The notes under the pieces are model-generated. The model was not told the DNA's origin and ran no database searches. It saw nothing but the letters and a program-made list of their open reading frames with translations. A DNA stretch of 8,374 nucleotides from contig DHPI01000086.1 in NCBI GenBank assembly GCA_002407865.1, positions 89,207 to 97,580 of the forward strand. The letters are read 5' to 3'. Each line of letters starts with the position of its first letter. Position 1 is the first letter of the stretch. The DNA comes from Spirochaetia bacterium UBA5368 (GTDB lineage Bacteria > Spirochaetota > UBA4802 > UBA5368). This document shows, piece by piece, positions 1-5,710 of the stretch. The position numbers were made by a program, and so were the translations under genes.

Positions 1-1280
1 GCAGAAACATGCAGTTCTGCAACATTCTGATCAATTACGACCTTCCGTGGTCGCCGCTGAAGGTGGAACAGCGCATCGGGCGCGTCCACCGTTTCGGGCA
101 GCCGTACGACGTGTATATCTACAACTTCGCTACGAGGGACACCGTCGCGGAGAGGGTGCTCGAGGTGCTGACGCGCAAGCTGAAGCTCTTTGAGGAATCG
201 ATCGGCGTGCCCGACGTGCTTCTCGGGCAGATGGAGGACGAGCTGAATCTCACGGCGCTGTTTATGGAAGCGGCCGCGGGCGGAAAAAGCAAAAAGGCGA
301 TGATGGCGGAGGTCGACGAAAAGATAAAAAACGCGCGACGGAGCTATGAGAAGCTTTCCGAGCTTACCGTTGCGCGGAACATGGATTTCAACTACGACGA
401 GTATTACGCGATTACCATGAAGGAGCGGCAGTTTTCCAACAGGCGCATTGAAAGCTTTGTCAACCGCCTCAGGGACGCCGATCAGGAAACGGCAAAGCTC
501 ATCGGTCCGAAAAACAGGCGCAACGGGCTGTACGCGGTGAAAGGGCTTTCCGGCGATGGGGTGCGGCGGTTCGGCACGTTCGATTCGCGCATTGCCCTCG
601 ATAACGAAAGCCTGGAGTTTCTCGCGTTTGGGCACCCGCTTGTCGACCACCTGTTTTGCCGGTGCGAGTCGGAGAGCTTTGGCGGCGTGACGGGAATACG
701 GATAATCCGGCATCATACGGCGTTTACCGGAATGCTGTTCAATTATCTTGTTACCTACGAGGGGTGGAGCGTGACTCGGGAGTTGCTGCCGGTTGCCGTC
801 GATATAGACGAGATGGCCGACGATCCGGAACTCGAAGAGATCGAGCGCGAAACCATCTACCAGGAGGGGCTTGACGCGGCGGCTGCCGCTGCCGCATTAC
901 ATGGCGTCATCGGGGATATTCGAAGCAATGCTGAAGAGCTTTTTGCGCGCGCCGGGGAGCGGGCGCAGCGGCTGGCGCAGCGGCGGGCGATGGAGATATC
1001 GGAAACGCTCGATCTATCCATCGATCCCGAGCTTGAGAAAATACGCGACGCAAGCGGGAAGCGCCTGCGCGAACTTGCCGAGCAGATGGACCGCCAGGAA
1101 TGCCAGAAAAAGTGGTTTGGAAGGGACATGAAAAGCGCCCTCAGCCGCACGCGAAACGAAATCGCGAGGATCGAGAAAGAAAGAGAATTGCTGACGCAGC
1201 GTTACACACGCTCACGCAACGTGCGGTACGCTGTTCAGCTGATCAATGCGGGAATCATTATCGCGGTCACCGGTGAGTGA
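1..1280 (+). CDS. SNF2/RapA-type helicase, C-terminal part (5' end outside window)
   Basis: This is the C-terminal part of an SNF2-family ATP-dependent DNA/RNA-translocating helicase. The frame is open to the left edge: the codons before the first Met (position 9) read R-N and follow a partial codon ending in GC. This matches the motif V region GRNxQFCNxLINYDLPW, so that Met is internal. Helicase motif VI, EQRIGRVHRFGQ, is at 66-101 and carries the arginines expected to contact ATP. The RecA-like fold ends about 80 codons in. A RapA-like region follows, including FGHPLVDHL around 627-653, and then a long charged helical stretch from about 810 to 1200, probably coiled coil, with an alanine run near 875-897. 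The ATPase motifs I-IV lie outside the window. No frameshift is seen. The SNF2 assignment is firm. Whether it is a RapA homologue acting on RNA polymerase or a defence-type helicase cannot be told from this piece. Confidence 0.9.
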   Translation, partial: RNMQFCNILINYDLPWSPLKVEQRIGRVHRFGQPYDVYIYNFATRDTVAERVLEVLTRKLKLFEESIGVPDVLLGQMEDELNLTALFMEAAAGGKSKKAMMAEVDEKIKNARRSYEKLSELTVARNMDFNYDEYYAITMKERQFSNRRIESFVNRLRDADQETAKLIGPKNRRNGLYAVKGLSGDGVRRFGTFDSRIALDNESLEFLAFGHPLVDHLFCRCESESFGGVTGIRIIRHHTAFTGMLFNYLVTYEGWSVTRELLPVAVDIDEMADDPELEEIERETIYQEGLDAAAAAAALHGVIGDIRSNAEELFARAGERAQRLAQRRAMEISETLDLSIDPELEKIRDASGKRLRELAEQMDRQECQKKWFGRDMKSALSRTRNEIARIEKERELLTQRYTRSRNVRYAVQLINAGIIIAVTGE

Positions 1281-1286
1281 CGGGAA

Positions 1287-1598
1287 TTATAGCACCTTTT
1301 TGAGCAGCTTCAGGCTGTCGTTGCTCATCTTCGTAAATTCGATGCCCATGCCCGTCTTTTTGTCGGGCGCATCATCATTTCGCGTCCATCGTATAATGCC
1401 CTGTATGTTGACCGGCTGTTCGCCCGGGATATACACTTGCAGTTCGACATGGTCGCCCGACTTCAGCGGTTCCGGCGTCGTAATGAAAATGCCGCCCTGG
1501 CTCAGGTCGGCTGTGTTGCTGAATGTCATGCCCGATGCGCTGTGAACCTCTGATTTCAGCTTCTTTTGAGTGCGCGAGGTCTTTCGTTTCTCTTGCAT
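1287..1598 (-). CDS. Single-domain PilZ protein (probable c-di-GMP receptor)
   Basis: A 103-residue protein consisting of one PilZ domain, predicted to bind cyclic di-GMP in the cytoplasm. Both nucleotide-binding signatures are present: RxxxR as RKTSR (residues 5-9) and D/NxSxxG as DLSQGG (31-36), about 22 residues apart as usual. The beta-barrel pattern continues through GGIFITT, VELQVYIPG, IIRW (68-71) and GMGIEF (83-88). This pattern resembles the TIGR02266-like PilZ subgroup common in Myxococcus and other diderms. There is no signal peptide, membrane segment or fused output domain, so it probably acts through a partner. The start is ATG with a weak upstream G-rich site (ACGGGGCGA). The gene converges on the helicase gene with a 6-nt gap and diverges from the LON-domain gene. 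Its targets, such as motility or exopolysaccharide, are not shown by the neighbours. Confidence 0.85.
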   Translation of the reverse strand: MQEKRKTSRTQKKLKSEVHSASGMTFSNTADLSQGGIFITTPEPLKSGDHVELQVYIPGEQPVNIQGIIRWTRNDDAPDKKTGMGIEFTKMSNDSLKLLKKVL

Positions 1599-1620
1599 AG
1601 ATCGCCCCGTGATTGGTAGT

Positions 1621-1746
1621 ATGGCCCAAAATAATTTGGCTCATGGTATATACGTATTGACAAATATTACAATTATTTTTTTAATAATGGCGGTATCCGG
1701 CTGCCGGGTGTCGAATATACGCGCGGGTAATGTGAACATCGAATGA
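1621..1746 (+). CDS. Possible 41-residue lipoprotein-like peptide (doubtful)
   Basis: An ATG at 1621 opens a 41-codon frame ending in TGA at 1744-1746, overlapping the ATG of the LON-domain gene (1743) as ATGA. The same 4-nt overlap is seen between several real genes here. The peptide has a hydrophobic run (ITIIFLIMAV) followed by VSGC, which resembles a lipobox with Cys28, then 13 mostly polar residues. Against it: the n-region has no Lys or Arg, there is no clear ribosome binding site, the first half is far more AT-rich than neighbouring genes, and a strong promoter lies inside it. An in-frame GTG at 1609 is an alternative start. The overlap and the Cys could be chance. Confidence 0.22.
   Translation: MAQNNLAHGIYVLTNITIIFLIMAVSGCRVSNIRAGNVNIE
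1657..1685 (+). promoter_or_regulatory. Sigma70-like promoter for the LON-domain gene pair
   Basis: A perfect -35 box TTGACA (1657-1662) is followed by a 17-nt spacer and a -10 box TTTAAT (1680-1685, 5 of 6 consensus matches), in an AT-rich patch within otherwise GC-richer DNA. Transcription would start near 1692, about 50 nt before the ATG at 1743. This is the best promoter match I found in the window. The same AT-rich bases would encode the hydrophobic core of the doubtful short ORF at 1621-1746, so the two readings compete. Confidence 0.6.
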
Positions 1747-2342
1747 AGAAATCGAAACGTTTGTCCATTCTCCATCTCTATAAAAAAGCGTTATTTCCCT
1801 ATTGCACCATCACAGTCCGTTCACGGCTGAAAAAATTCGGGAAACTCTCCCAGGGCGACAGACTTATCGCACAGCCGGTGCGCGGTGCCCTGGATATCGT
1901 TTTCAATAACAGGAAGCTCGCGACGCTTGCCGAGGTTCTCGAGGTGAAATCGGATGGCGGATTTACCATGTTGCACCTGAAGGGCCTTACGCGTGTAAGG
2001 ATTATCGGCGGAAACTCCGTGTTTTCGGGAATGTACGATGAAATTCCAGTAACCGGCAACGATCGGCAGGAGCGGCTGCGCGAAGAACTTCGTAAAAAGG
2101 CGCAGGAACTGATATTCCTGATCAATGTCGACGAATCCGACAAACTTATTCATCTCCTCAACTTTATCGTGAACCTTCACCAGCTTACGGATTTTGTGTC
2201 AAATTATTTTGTGTTAAAATATCCCTCGCGCTTTACTGTGTTTAACGAAATAGATGTTGAAAAAAGGGGGCATATTCTGCTCGGTATTCTCGACGGCCTT
2301 ATCGTCGAGTTGAAAAGAAAAAGCGAGAAGGAGCATCGATGA
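1743..2342 (+). CDS. Stand-alone Lon N-terminal (LON substrate-binding) domain protein
   Basis: A 199-residue protein made only of the LON substrate-binding (PUA-like) domain that normally precedes the AAA+ and protease domains of Lon. The N-terminal beta-barrel covers about residues 8-100: LHLYKKALFPY corresponds to the Lon 'LPLRD-x-x-LFP' start, and LATLAEVLEV (59-68) followed by LHLKGLTRVRI (77-87) is the family hallmark (GTxAxIxEV...GxxRxxI). A helical bundle follows (about 105-195), ending with the DVEKRGHILLGIL segment typical of the domain. No Walker motif or Ser-Lys dyad is present and the gene ends at the TGA, so it cannot be a protease by itself. Known stand-alone versions are mostly uncharacterised; a substrate-recognition or adaptor role is inference. 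The start is fixed by an in-frame TAA 15 nt upstream (1728-1730). Its stop overlaps the next gene's start as ATGA, so the two are probably translationally coupled. Confidence 0.85.
   Translation: MKKSKRLSILHLYKKALFPYCTITVRSRLKKFGKLSQGDRLIAQPVRGALDIVFNNRKLATLAEVLEVKSDGGFTMLHLKGLTRVRIIGGNSVFSGMYDEIPVTGNDRQERLREELRKKAQELIFLINVDESDKLIHLLNFIVNLHQLTDFVSNYFVLKYPSRFTVFNEIDVEKRGHILLGILDGLIVELKRKSEKEHR
2329..2333 (+). promoter_or_regulatory. Ribosome binding site AGGAG for the 2339 gene
   Basis: AGGAG (extended GAAGGAG) lies 5 nt before the ATG at 2339, inside the last codons of the LON-domain gene. It supports this start and the ATGA overlap, so the second gene is a genuine translated unit. Confidence 0.75.
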
Positions 2343-2803
2343 AAAAAAGCGTACTGAATGACGATGTCTTTTACACGTTGATGTGGTCAAGGATCATCCC
2401 GTACGACAAGTATACGGCCGCGAGGATATTGCCCGAGATGGCGGGGATTTTGTGCCTTATGGAAAACGTGCCAAACGGTGATCCGGCATACCTTATGTTT
2501 TATGGGTGCTGGCGGGAAGGGCTTCGGATGGGATTAAAGAACCTGATGAGCCCGATTATCCAGAAGAGCAGGAACATCGCTCAGCAGTTTGACAACAGAA
2601 AACTGCTCTACAAATATACCATTGTCGATTCAAGCCTGCAGGATATGCAGGACGTAATGTACTGGCTTATACAGAATTACAATCCCGAGTTCAACCAGAT
2701 TCTCGACTTCGGCGATTCAAAACGATACCAGAATATCTATGTCAAAGAAATGACAATGCGGGACGACCAGTATATCGAGAAGATTCCGAGGTACGGACTG
2801 TAA
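2339..2803 (+). CDS. Uncharacterised 154-residue protein coupled to the LON-domain protein
   Basis: I do not recognise the family. It is a soluble-looking protein with no signal peptide or convincing membrane segment, rich in Met, Tyr and Ile. Predicted mostly alpha-helical segments include a stretch around residues 24-45 (ARILPEMAGILCLMENV), a GCWREGLRMGLKNL segment (about 56-69), and QDMQDVMYWLIQNYNPEFNQ (about 101-120). The tail is polar and charged (MTMRDDQYIEKIPRYGL). There are two Cys residues but no metal-binding pattern. The AGGAG site 5 nt upstream and the 4-nt overlap with the preceding gene argue strongly that it is real and made together with the LON-domain protein. A function linked to that domain, as partner or client, is inference only. 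Confidence 0.8.
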   Translation: MKKSVLNDDVFYTLMWSRIIPYDKYTAARILPEMAGILCLMENVPNGDPAYLMFYGCWREGLRMGLKNLMSPIIQKSRNIAQQFDNRKLLYKYTIVDSSLQDMQDVMYWLIQNYNPEFNQILDFGDSKRYQNIYVKEMTMRDDQYIEKIPRYGL

Positions 2804-2820
2804 CGCGCCTTCCGCTCCGG

Positions 2821-3471
2821 TCAGGACGCGCCGGGTGCGAGCAGCAGGTCGGCCCTGGTGTAAATGTGCTCCACGTTTTTCTTTATGGCGAAAAATTCAA
2901 GAATGTATTTCAACCTGCATGCCGCGTCGAGGGGCGATGCGGATTTGTTGTCGGATTGCAGCGAAACCTGCTGTATCCTCTTCACATTCATGGACCGTGT
3001 ATCCGGGTCCGTATGAAAAATATCCTTTTTAAATAGCACATAGGTTTCGTAGATCGCCCGTATAATGTCATCGGACACGATAAAGTTCGCGAGATAGAGG
3101 TTCGAATCGGGATCGTGCGTGTTTCTCGTAAAGTATTTTAGAAGCTTCAACACGATTTCTGGATACAGACTATCGTTGATAAGAATGCGTATTTTATCCT
3201 CCATTTTGCTGTCTGACATCCGTTTTGTCGGATACGCCATATTCAGAATGTGGGGGAGGCCGGTCTGCGCCTTGAAGATGGCGAAATCGAGAAACCTGTC
3301 GATTGAATCCTTGCGCATGAGGTCGGTTTCCCTGAACGTGTCTTCCAACAGGATGTTCGCAATTGAATCGATATCGGAATCCTTAAGCAGCGATTCGATA
3401 TTGATTTGTCTGCTTTGTTCGAGAGCGGCGGACGGCTGGCCGATTTCGGGTGTAATGGTCGTGTCGGTCAA
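2821..3471 (-). CDS. Uncharacterised 216-residue protein, last gene of the yidD operon
   Basis: Unknown family. The protein has no signal peptide or membrane helix. After a Thr/Ser/Pro-containing N-terminal tail (about residues 1-22) it appears almost wholly alpha-helical, with regular hydrophobic spacing (IDSIANILLEDTF, IRILINDSLYPEIVLKLLKYF, FIVSDDIIRAIYETYVLFKK), as in a helical-repeat or docking protein. The start is TTG: the frame has a TAA six codons upstream, no ATG or GTG between, and the next Met is about residue 52. A GGGA lies about 8 nt upstream of the TTG. It begins 20 nt after the stop of the second TPR gene on the same strand, so it is probably the last cistron of that operon. 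It converges on the 2339-2803 gene with only 17 nt between. Cytoplasmic location is inferred from the lack of export signals. Confidence 0.75.
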   Translation of the reverse strand: MTDTTITPEIGQPSAALEQSRQINIESLLKDSDIDSIANILLEDTFRETDLMRKDSIDRFLDFAIFKAQTGLPHILNMAYPTKRMSDSKMEDKIRILINDSLYPEIVLKLLKYFTRNTHDPDSNLYLANFIVSDDIIRAIYETYVLFKKDIFHTDPDTRSMNVKRIQQVSLQSDNKSASPLDAACRLKYILEFFAIKKNVEHIYTRADLLLAPGAS

Positions 3472-3491
3472 TGTGAAGTCCCGTTGTTAGA

Positions 3492-4361
3492 TTAAAAATT
3501 TTTCCGTATCGCAAGCCGTACGGCGCGATAGAATTCGTCCCTGCTGTTGTATTCGTATACGTTGCGTACCGCCGCGTACAGTGAATACTGATACAGCGAT
3601 ATTTCCGCCAGGCTGAAGAATACCATCCTGAATGTATTATCGTCACGATACCCGTCGTATATTAAGAAAAGAAGCGCCGCGTTGCTTGCCAGCGTAAATA
3701 TGCCCGTCGTATACCTGCCCGTATAAAAATGGCCGAATCCGGGAATGAACAGCGAACCGAGTATTGAAACCGCGAGGCTTTTCTTCGGCCTGTTGATTTC
3801 GCTGTCAATAAGATATTGCAGCTCGCGTACATTTTCAAGATACCGGCCATCGGGGTACGTGCGCGCGTATCCGTCAAGGCGCGCACGCGCGCCTGCGAGG
3901 TCGCCCTCAAGCGCGATCGCGCGGCACATGTCGAGCGTAGTCTCCTCGCGAAACTGACCGCCGGGATACAGGTACAGGTATTCCTGATATGTGCGGAATG
4001 CGAAGAATGGCGAACCGCTCATTAGCCGCATGTGCCCAAGATTTATAAGCGCCAGTTCGCCCTCGCGGCGCTGTTTATACCGTTCGAAGCACTCAGCGGT
4101 GATTCGCGTCGCTTCCGCGTAATTGCCGCCGCGATAATACGCCTCTCCCTGAATGAGCATCGAGAGCGGATATTCCGCACCGCCGGGATAACAATAACGA
4201 TACCGCATGCACTCCGTGATAGCGCCGTAATAGTCTCCTTTCGACATTTGTGATTTCGCGAGGGGAATAAGCTGGCCGGGTCCGGCGGAGAGGGCCTGAA
4301 ATTGCGTTACCGGCCACGCCAGCAGTATGACGATCGTGATATATCGAATCGCCGTTCTCAT
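3492..4361 (-). CDS. Exported TPR protein with C-terminal membrane hairpin (paralogue 2)
   Basis: A 289-residue protein with three parts. The N-terminus is a signal peptide (about 1-26: Arg near the N-terminus, hydrophobic IVILLAWPV, cleavage probably after LSA). A tetratricopeptide-like helical region follows (about 30-190), with units such as KGDYYGAITECMRYRYCYPG, GEAYYRGGNYAEATRI and a SPFFAFRTYQEYLYLYPGG unit, a pattern of stacked helices for protein contacts. The C-terminus has a short motif IPGFGHFYTGR (206-216), then two hydrophobic segments (about 217-236 and 244-263) and a basic tail. IPGxGxFYxGR resembles the loop before membrane hairpins in TM2/DUF5683-like proteins. The TPR part would face the periplasm, anchored in the inner membrane. 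Its ATG overlaps the stop of the upstream paralogue (ATGA, 4358-4361). The likely role is a scaffold in envelope assembly, inferred from the yidD context. Confidence 0.82.
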   Translation of the reverse strand: MRTAIRYITIVILLAWPVTQFQALSAGPGQLIPLAKSQMSKGDYYGAITECMRYRYCYPGGAEYPLSMLIQGEAYYRGGNYAEATRITAECFERYKQRREGELALINLGHMRLMSGSPFFAFRTYQEYLYLYPGGQFREETTLDMCRAIALEGDLAGARARLDGYARTYPDGRYLENVRELQYLIDSEINRPKKSLAVSILGSLFIPGFGHFYTGRYTTGIFTLASNAALLFLIYDGYRDDNTFRMVFFSLAEISLYQYSLYAAVRNVYEYNSRDEFYRAVRLAIRKNF

Positions 4362-5275
4362 TTGAACAACTCGTCGTATACAAGGTGTTTCGCGGGGTCA
4401 TACGGAGGGATATGTTTCATAACGGCGCCGCGAAATTCGGCTTCGCGTGCTGCGTTCCACGCGGCGGCCGCATTGTACGCGCCATAGATGTTTCCTGCGT
4501 AAAAGAGCGCCGCGAAAAATCCGAGCGTGAAGCCTGCCTGCCGCCGGCCCCTGTCGAACATCACGGCGCTTCCCGCGGCAAGCGCTGCCACTGAAGCAAG
4601 GCTGATTATGGCATCCAGAGGGCGTCCGGCCCATAGCTGCCCGACGCCGGGAAGCATGGCCGACATCGCGGCCGCCGCGGTCCTCGAACGGGTGCGTATA
4701 TTTTTATAGCCTTCAAGCGACAGCCGTATGCCGGCAAAATCCGCGGAAAACCGCGTTGCATCTTCGTACCGCGACAGCTCGGCAAGCGCGCCGTCGTAGT
4801 GCGACTCTAACACGTGCAGCTCGACGGCGCGCATAAGTACATCGGACGAGAATGCGCCGGCGGCGTGATAGTCGGTATTTTGTACTACGCGAAGGCCGTC
4901 CGCCGTGCGGCCGTCGGCGGCATACGCGCGCGCAAGCAGAAGGCGCGAAGGCATGTCGGCCGGCCCGGATGCGGCCGAAAGATGGCCGATTACCGTGCGG
5001 TACTGGCCGCCGAGGTAATAATTTACCTCGATAAAATAGAGGTACGCGTCGCGGCGCTGTATGTCGGGCGAAAAGGCGAGCAGGCGCCGTGTTTCCGCGA
5101 TACAGTTGAAATAATCCCCGCGATTGAAAAGCGTTTGTATAAACTGTTTCTGCCGTGTGATGAAATTGTTCGATTCGGCGGGGGCCGCTGCGAGCGGCTT
5201 TACGGTCGCCGTAATTGCCGCAAGACTCATGGCGAGAGCGCATATAATGGTGTGAAAGGGACGAGTAAACCGCAT
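4358..5275 (-). CDS. Exported TPR protein with C-terminal membrane hairpin (paralogue 1)
   Basis: A 305-residue protein with the same plan as the next gene. It has an N-terminal signal peptide (about 1-31: MRFTRPF, then a hydrophobic Ala/Ile-rich core, with cleavage likely in the LAAAPA region). TPR-like helical pairs follow (about 40-190: NRGDYFNCIAETRRLLAFSP, VNYYLGGQYRTVIGHL, ARAYAADGRTADGLRVV, ESHYDGALAELSRY). Next come LPGVGQLWAGR (208-218) and two hydrophobic segments (about 220-240 and 248-266). The shared pattern [IL]PGxGxxxxGR followed by LASxAAL at the same spacing in both proteins indicates that they arose by tandem duplication and then diverged. It starts 12 nt after yidD, with a weak purine-rich site (GGCGGCGG), and its stop overlaps the next start. 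It probably acts in the periplasm, anchored in the inner membrane. Specific function is unknown. Confidence 0.82.
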   Translation of the reverse strand: MRFTRPFHTIICALAMSLAAITATVKPLAAAPAESNNFITRQKQFIQTLFNRGDYFNCIAETRRLLAFSPDIQRRDAYLYFIEVNYYLGGQYRTVIGHLSAASGPADMPSRLLLARAYAADGRTADGLRVVQNTDYHAAGAFSSDVLMRAVELHVLESHYDGALAELSRYEDATRFSADFAGIRLSLEGYKNIRTRSRTAAAAMSAMLPGVGQLWAGRPLDAIISLASVAALAAGSAVMFDRGRRQAGFTLGFFAALFYAGNIYGAYNAAAAWNAAREAEFRGAVMKHIPPYDPAKHLVYDELFK

Positions 5276-5287
5276 GCCGCCGCCGTA

Positions 5288-5710
5288 TTATTTCCCGAGG
5301 ATTGAAGCCGGCACGGCGTCGTCGCCCGGCGGCGTGAATGGATTGCAGCGCAGCAGCCTGTCGCCCGCCAGGGCCGAACCGGGAATAAGGCCGAACCGCT
5401 CAACGGCGATTCTGCCGTACCGACTGCACGTCGGGTGAAACCGGCAGTTGGGGCCGTCCTGCGGCGAGATTGCCACCTGAAAAAAACGTATAAGAAAAAA
5501 TCCACCGCCCTGAGGGGCGCTGTACACTGTTGTAACACGGGCTTTGCGCGGCGCGGACCGCGGAAGGTTCTCGTCGGCAATGCGCACATCGGCGTTCCAG
5601 GGCCCGAAGCCCTCATCGCCGGCAATTGCCGGGGCCGCGGCGAGCAACATCGGCAGAATCGCCGCAGTCAGAAGCCGCGCGCGGGAACGGCCGGGCCGTC
5701 GTTCGTTCAT
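5288..5710 (-). CDS. yidD: YidD membrane-protein insertion efficiency factor with signal-peptide-like extension
   Basis: The C-terminal half is a clear YidD domain (PF01809, formerly 'haemolytic'): FFLIRFFQVAISPQDGPNCR, FHPTCSRYG, AVERFG, GDRLLRCNPF and a Pro/Gly-rich end, with the three family Cys residues at 89, 95 and 122. YidD proteins are usually 70-100 residues and assist YidC/Sec-dependent insertion at the inner membrane. Here the ATG at 5710 gives 140 residues: a basic n-region (MNERRPGRSRAR), a hydrophobic core (LLTAAILPMLLAAAP), AIA before Gly31 as a likely signal peptidase site, and about 40 linker residues before the domain. I chose this start because its ATG overlaps the TGA of the upstream hydrolase gene (ATGA, 5707-5710) and has AGAGGT about 10 nt upstream. 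An ATG at 5779 would add 23 residues inside the upstream gene. The domain call is firm. Export, or alternatively an N-terminal membrane anchor, is inferred. Confidence 0.88.
   Translation of the reverse strand: MNERRPGRSRARLLTAAILPMLLAAAPAIAGDEGFGPWNADVRIADENLPRSAPRKARVTTVYSAPQGGGFFLIRFFQVAISPQDGPNCRFHPTCSRYGRIAVERFGLIPGSALAGDRLLRCNPFTPPGDDAVPASILGK

Noticed and set aside
1266..1301. GTCAC/GTGAC hairpin followed by TTTTT as a terminator for the helicase gene
   Set aside because: The stem is only 5 bp and the T run starts 15 nt after it, inside the end of the pilZ coding sequence.
2804..2820. Terminator between the convergent genes ending at 2803 and 2821
   Set aside because: The 17-nt gap and its flanks contain no stable stem followed by a T run on either strand.
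3878..3893. Perfect GGCGCGC-AC-GCGCGCC palindrome
   Set aside because: It lies inside the second TPR gene and follows from GC-rich Ala/Arg codons (AGARAR); no sign of a separate function.
4713..5243. Long open frame (176 codons) on the minus strand, and a 163-codon frame on the plus strand at 4814-5305
   Set aside because: Both lie across the first TPR gene. Their products are Arg/Cys-rich with no domain, typical of shadows in GC-rich DNA, while the TPR frame has a signal peptide, repeats and operon overlaps.
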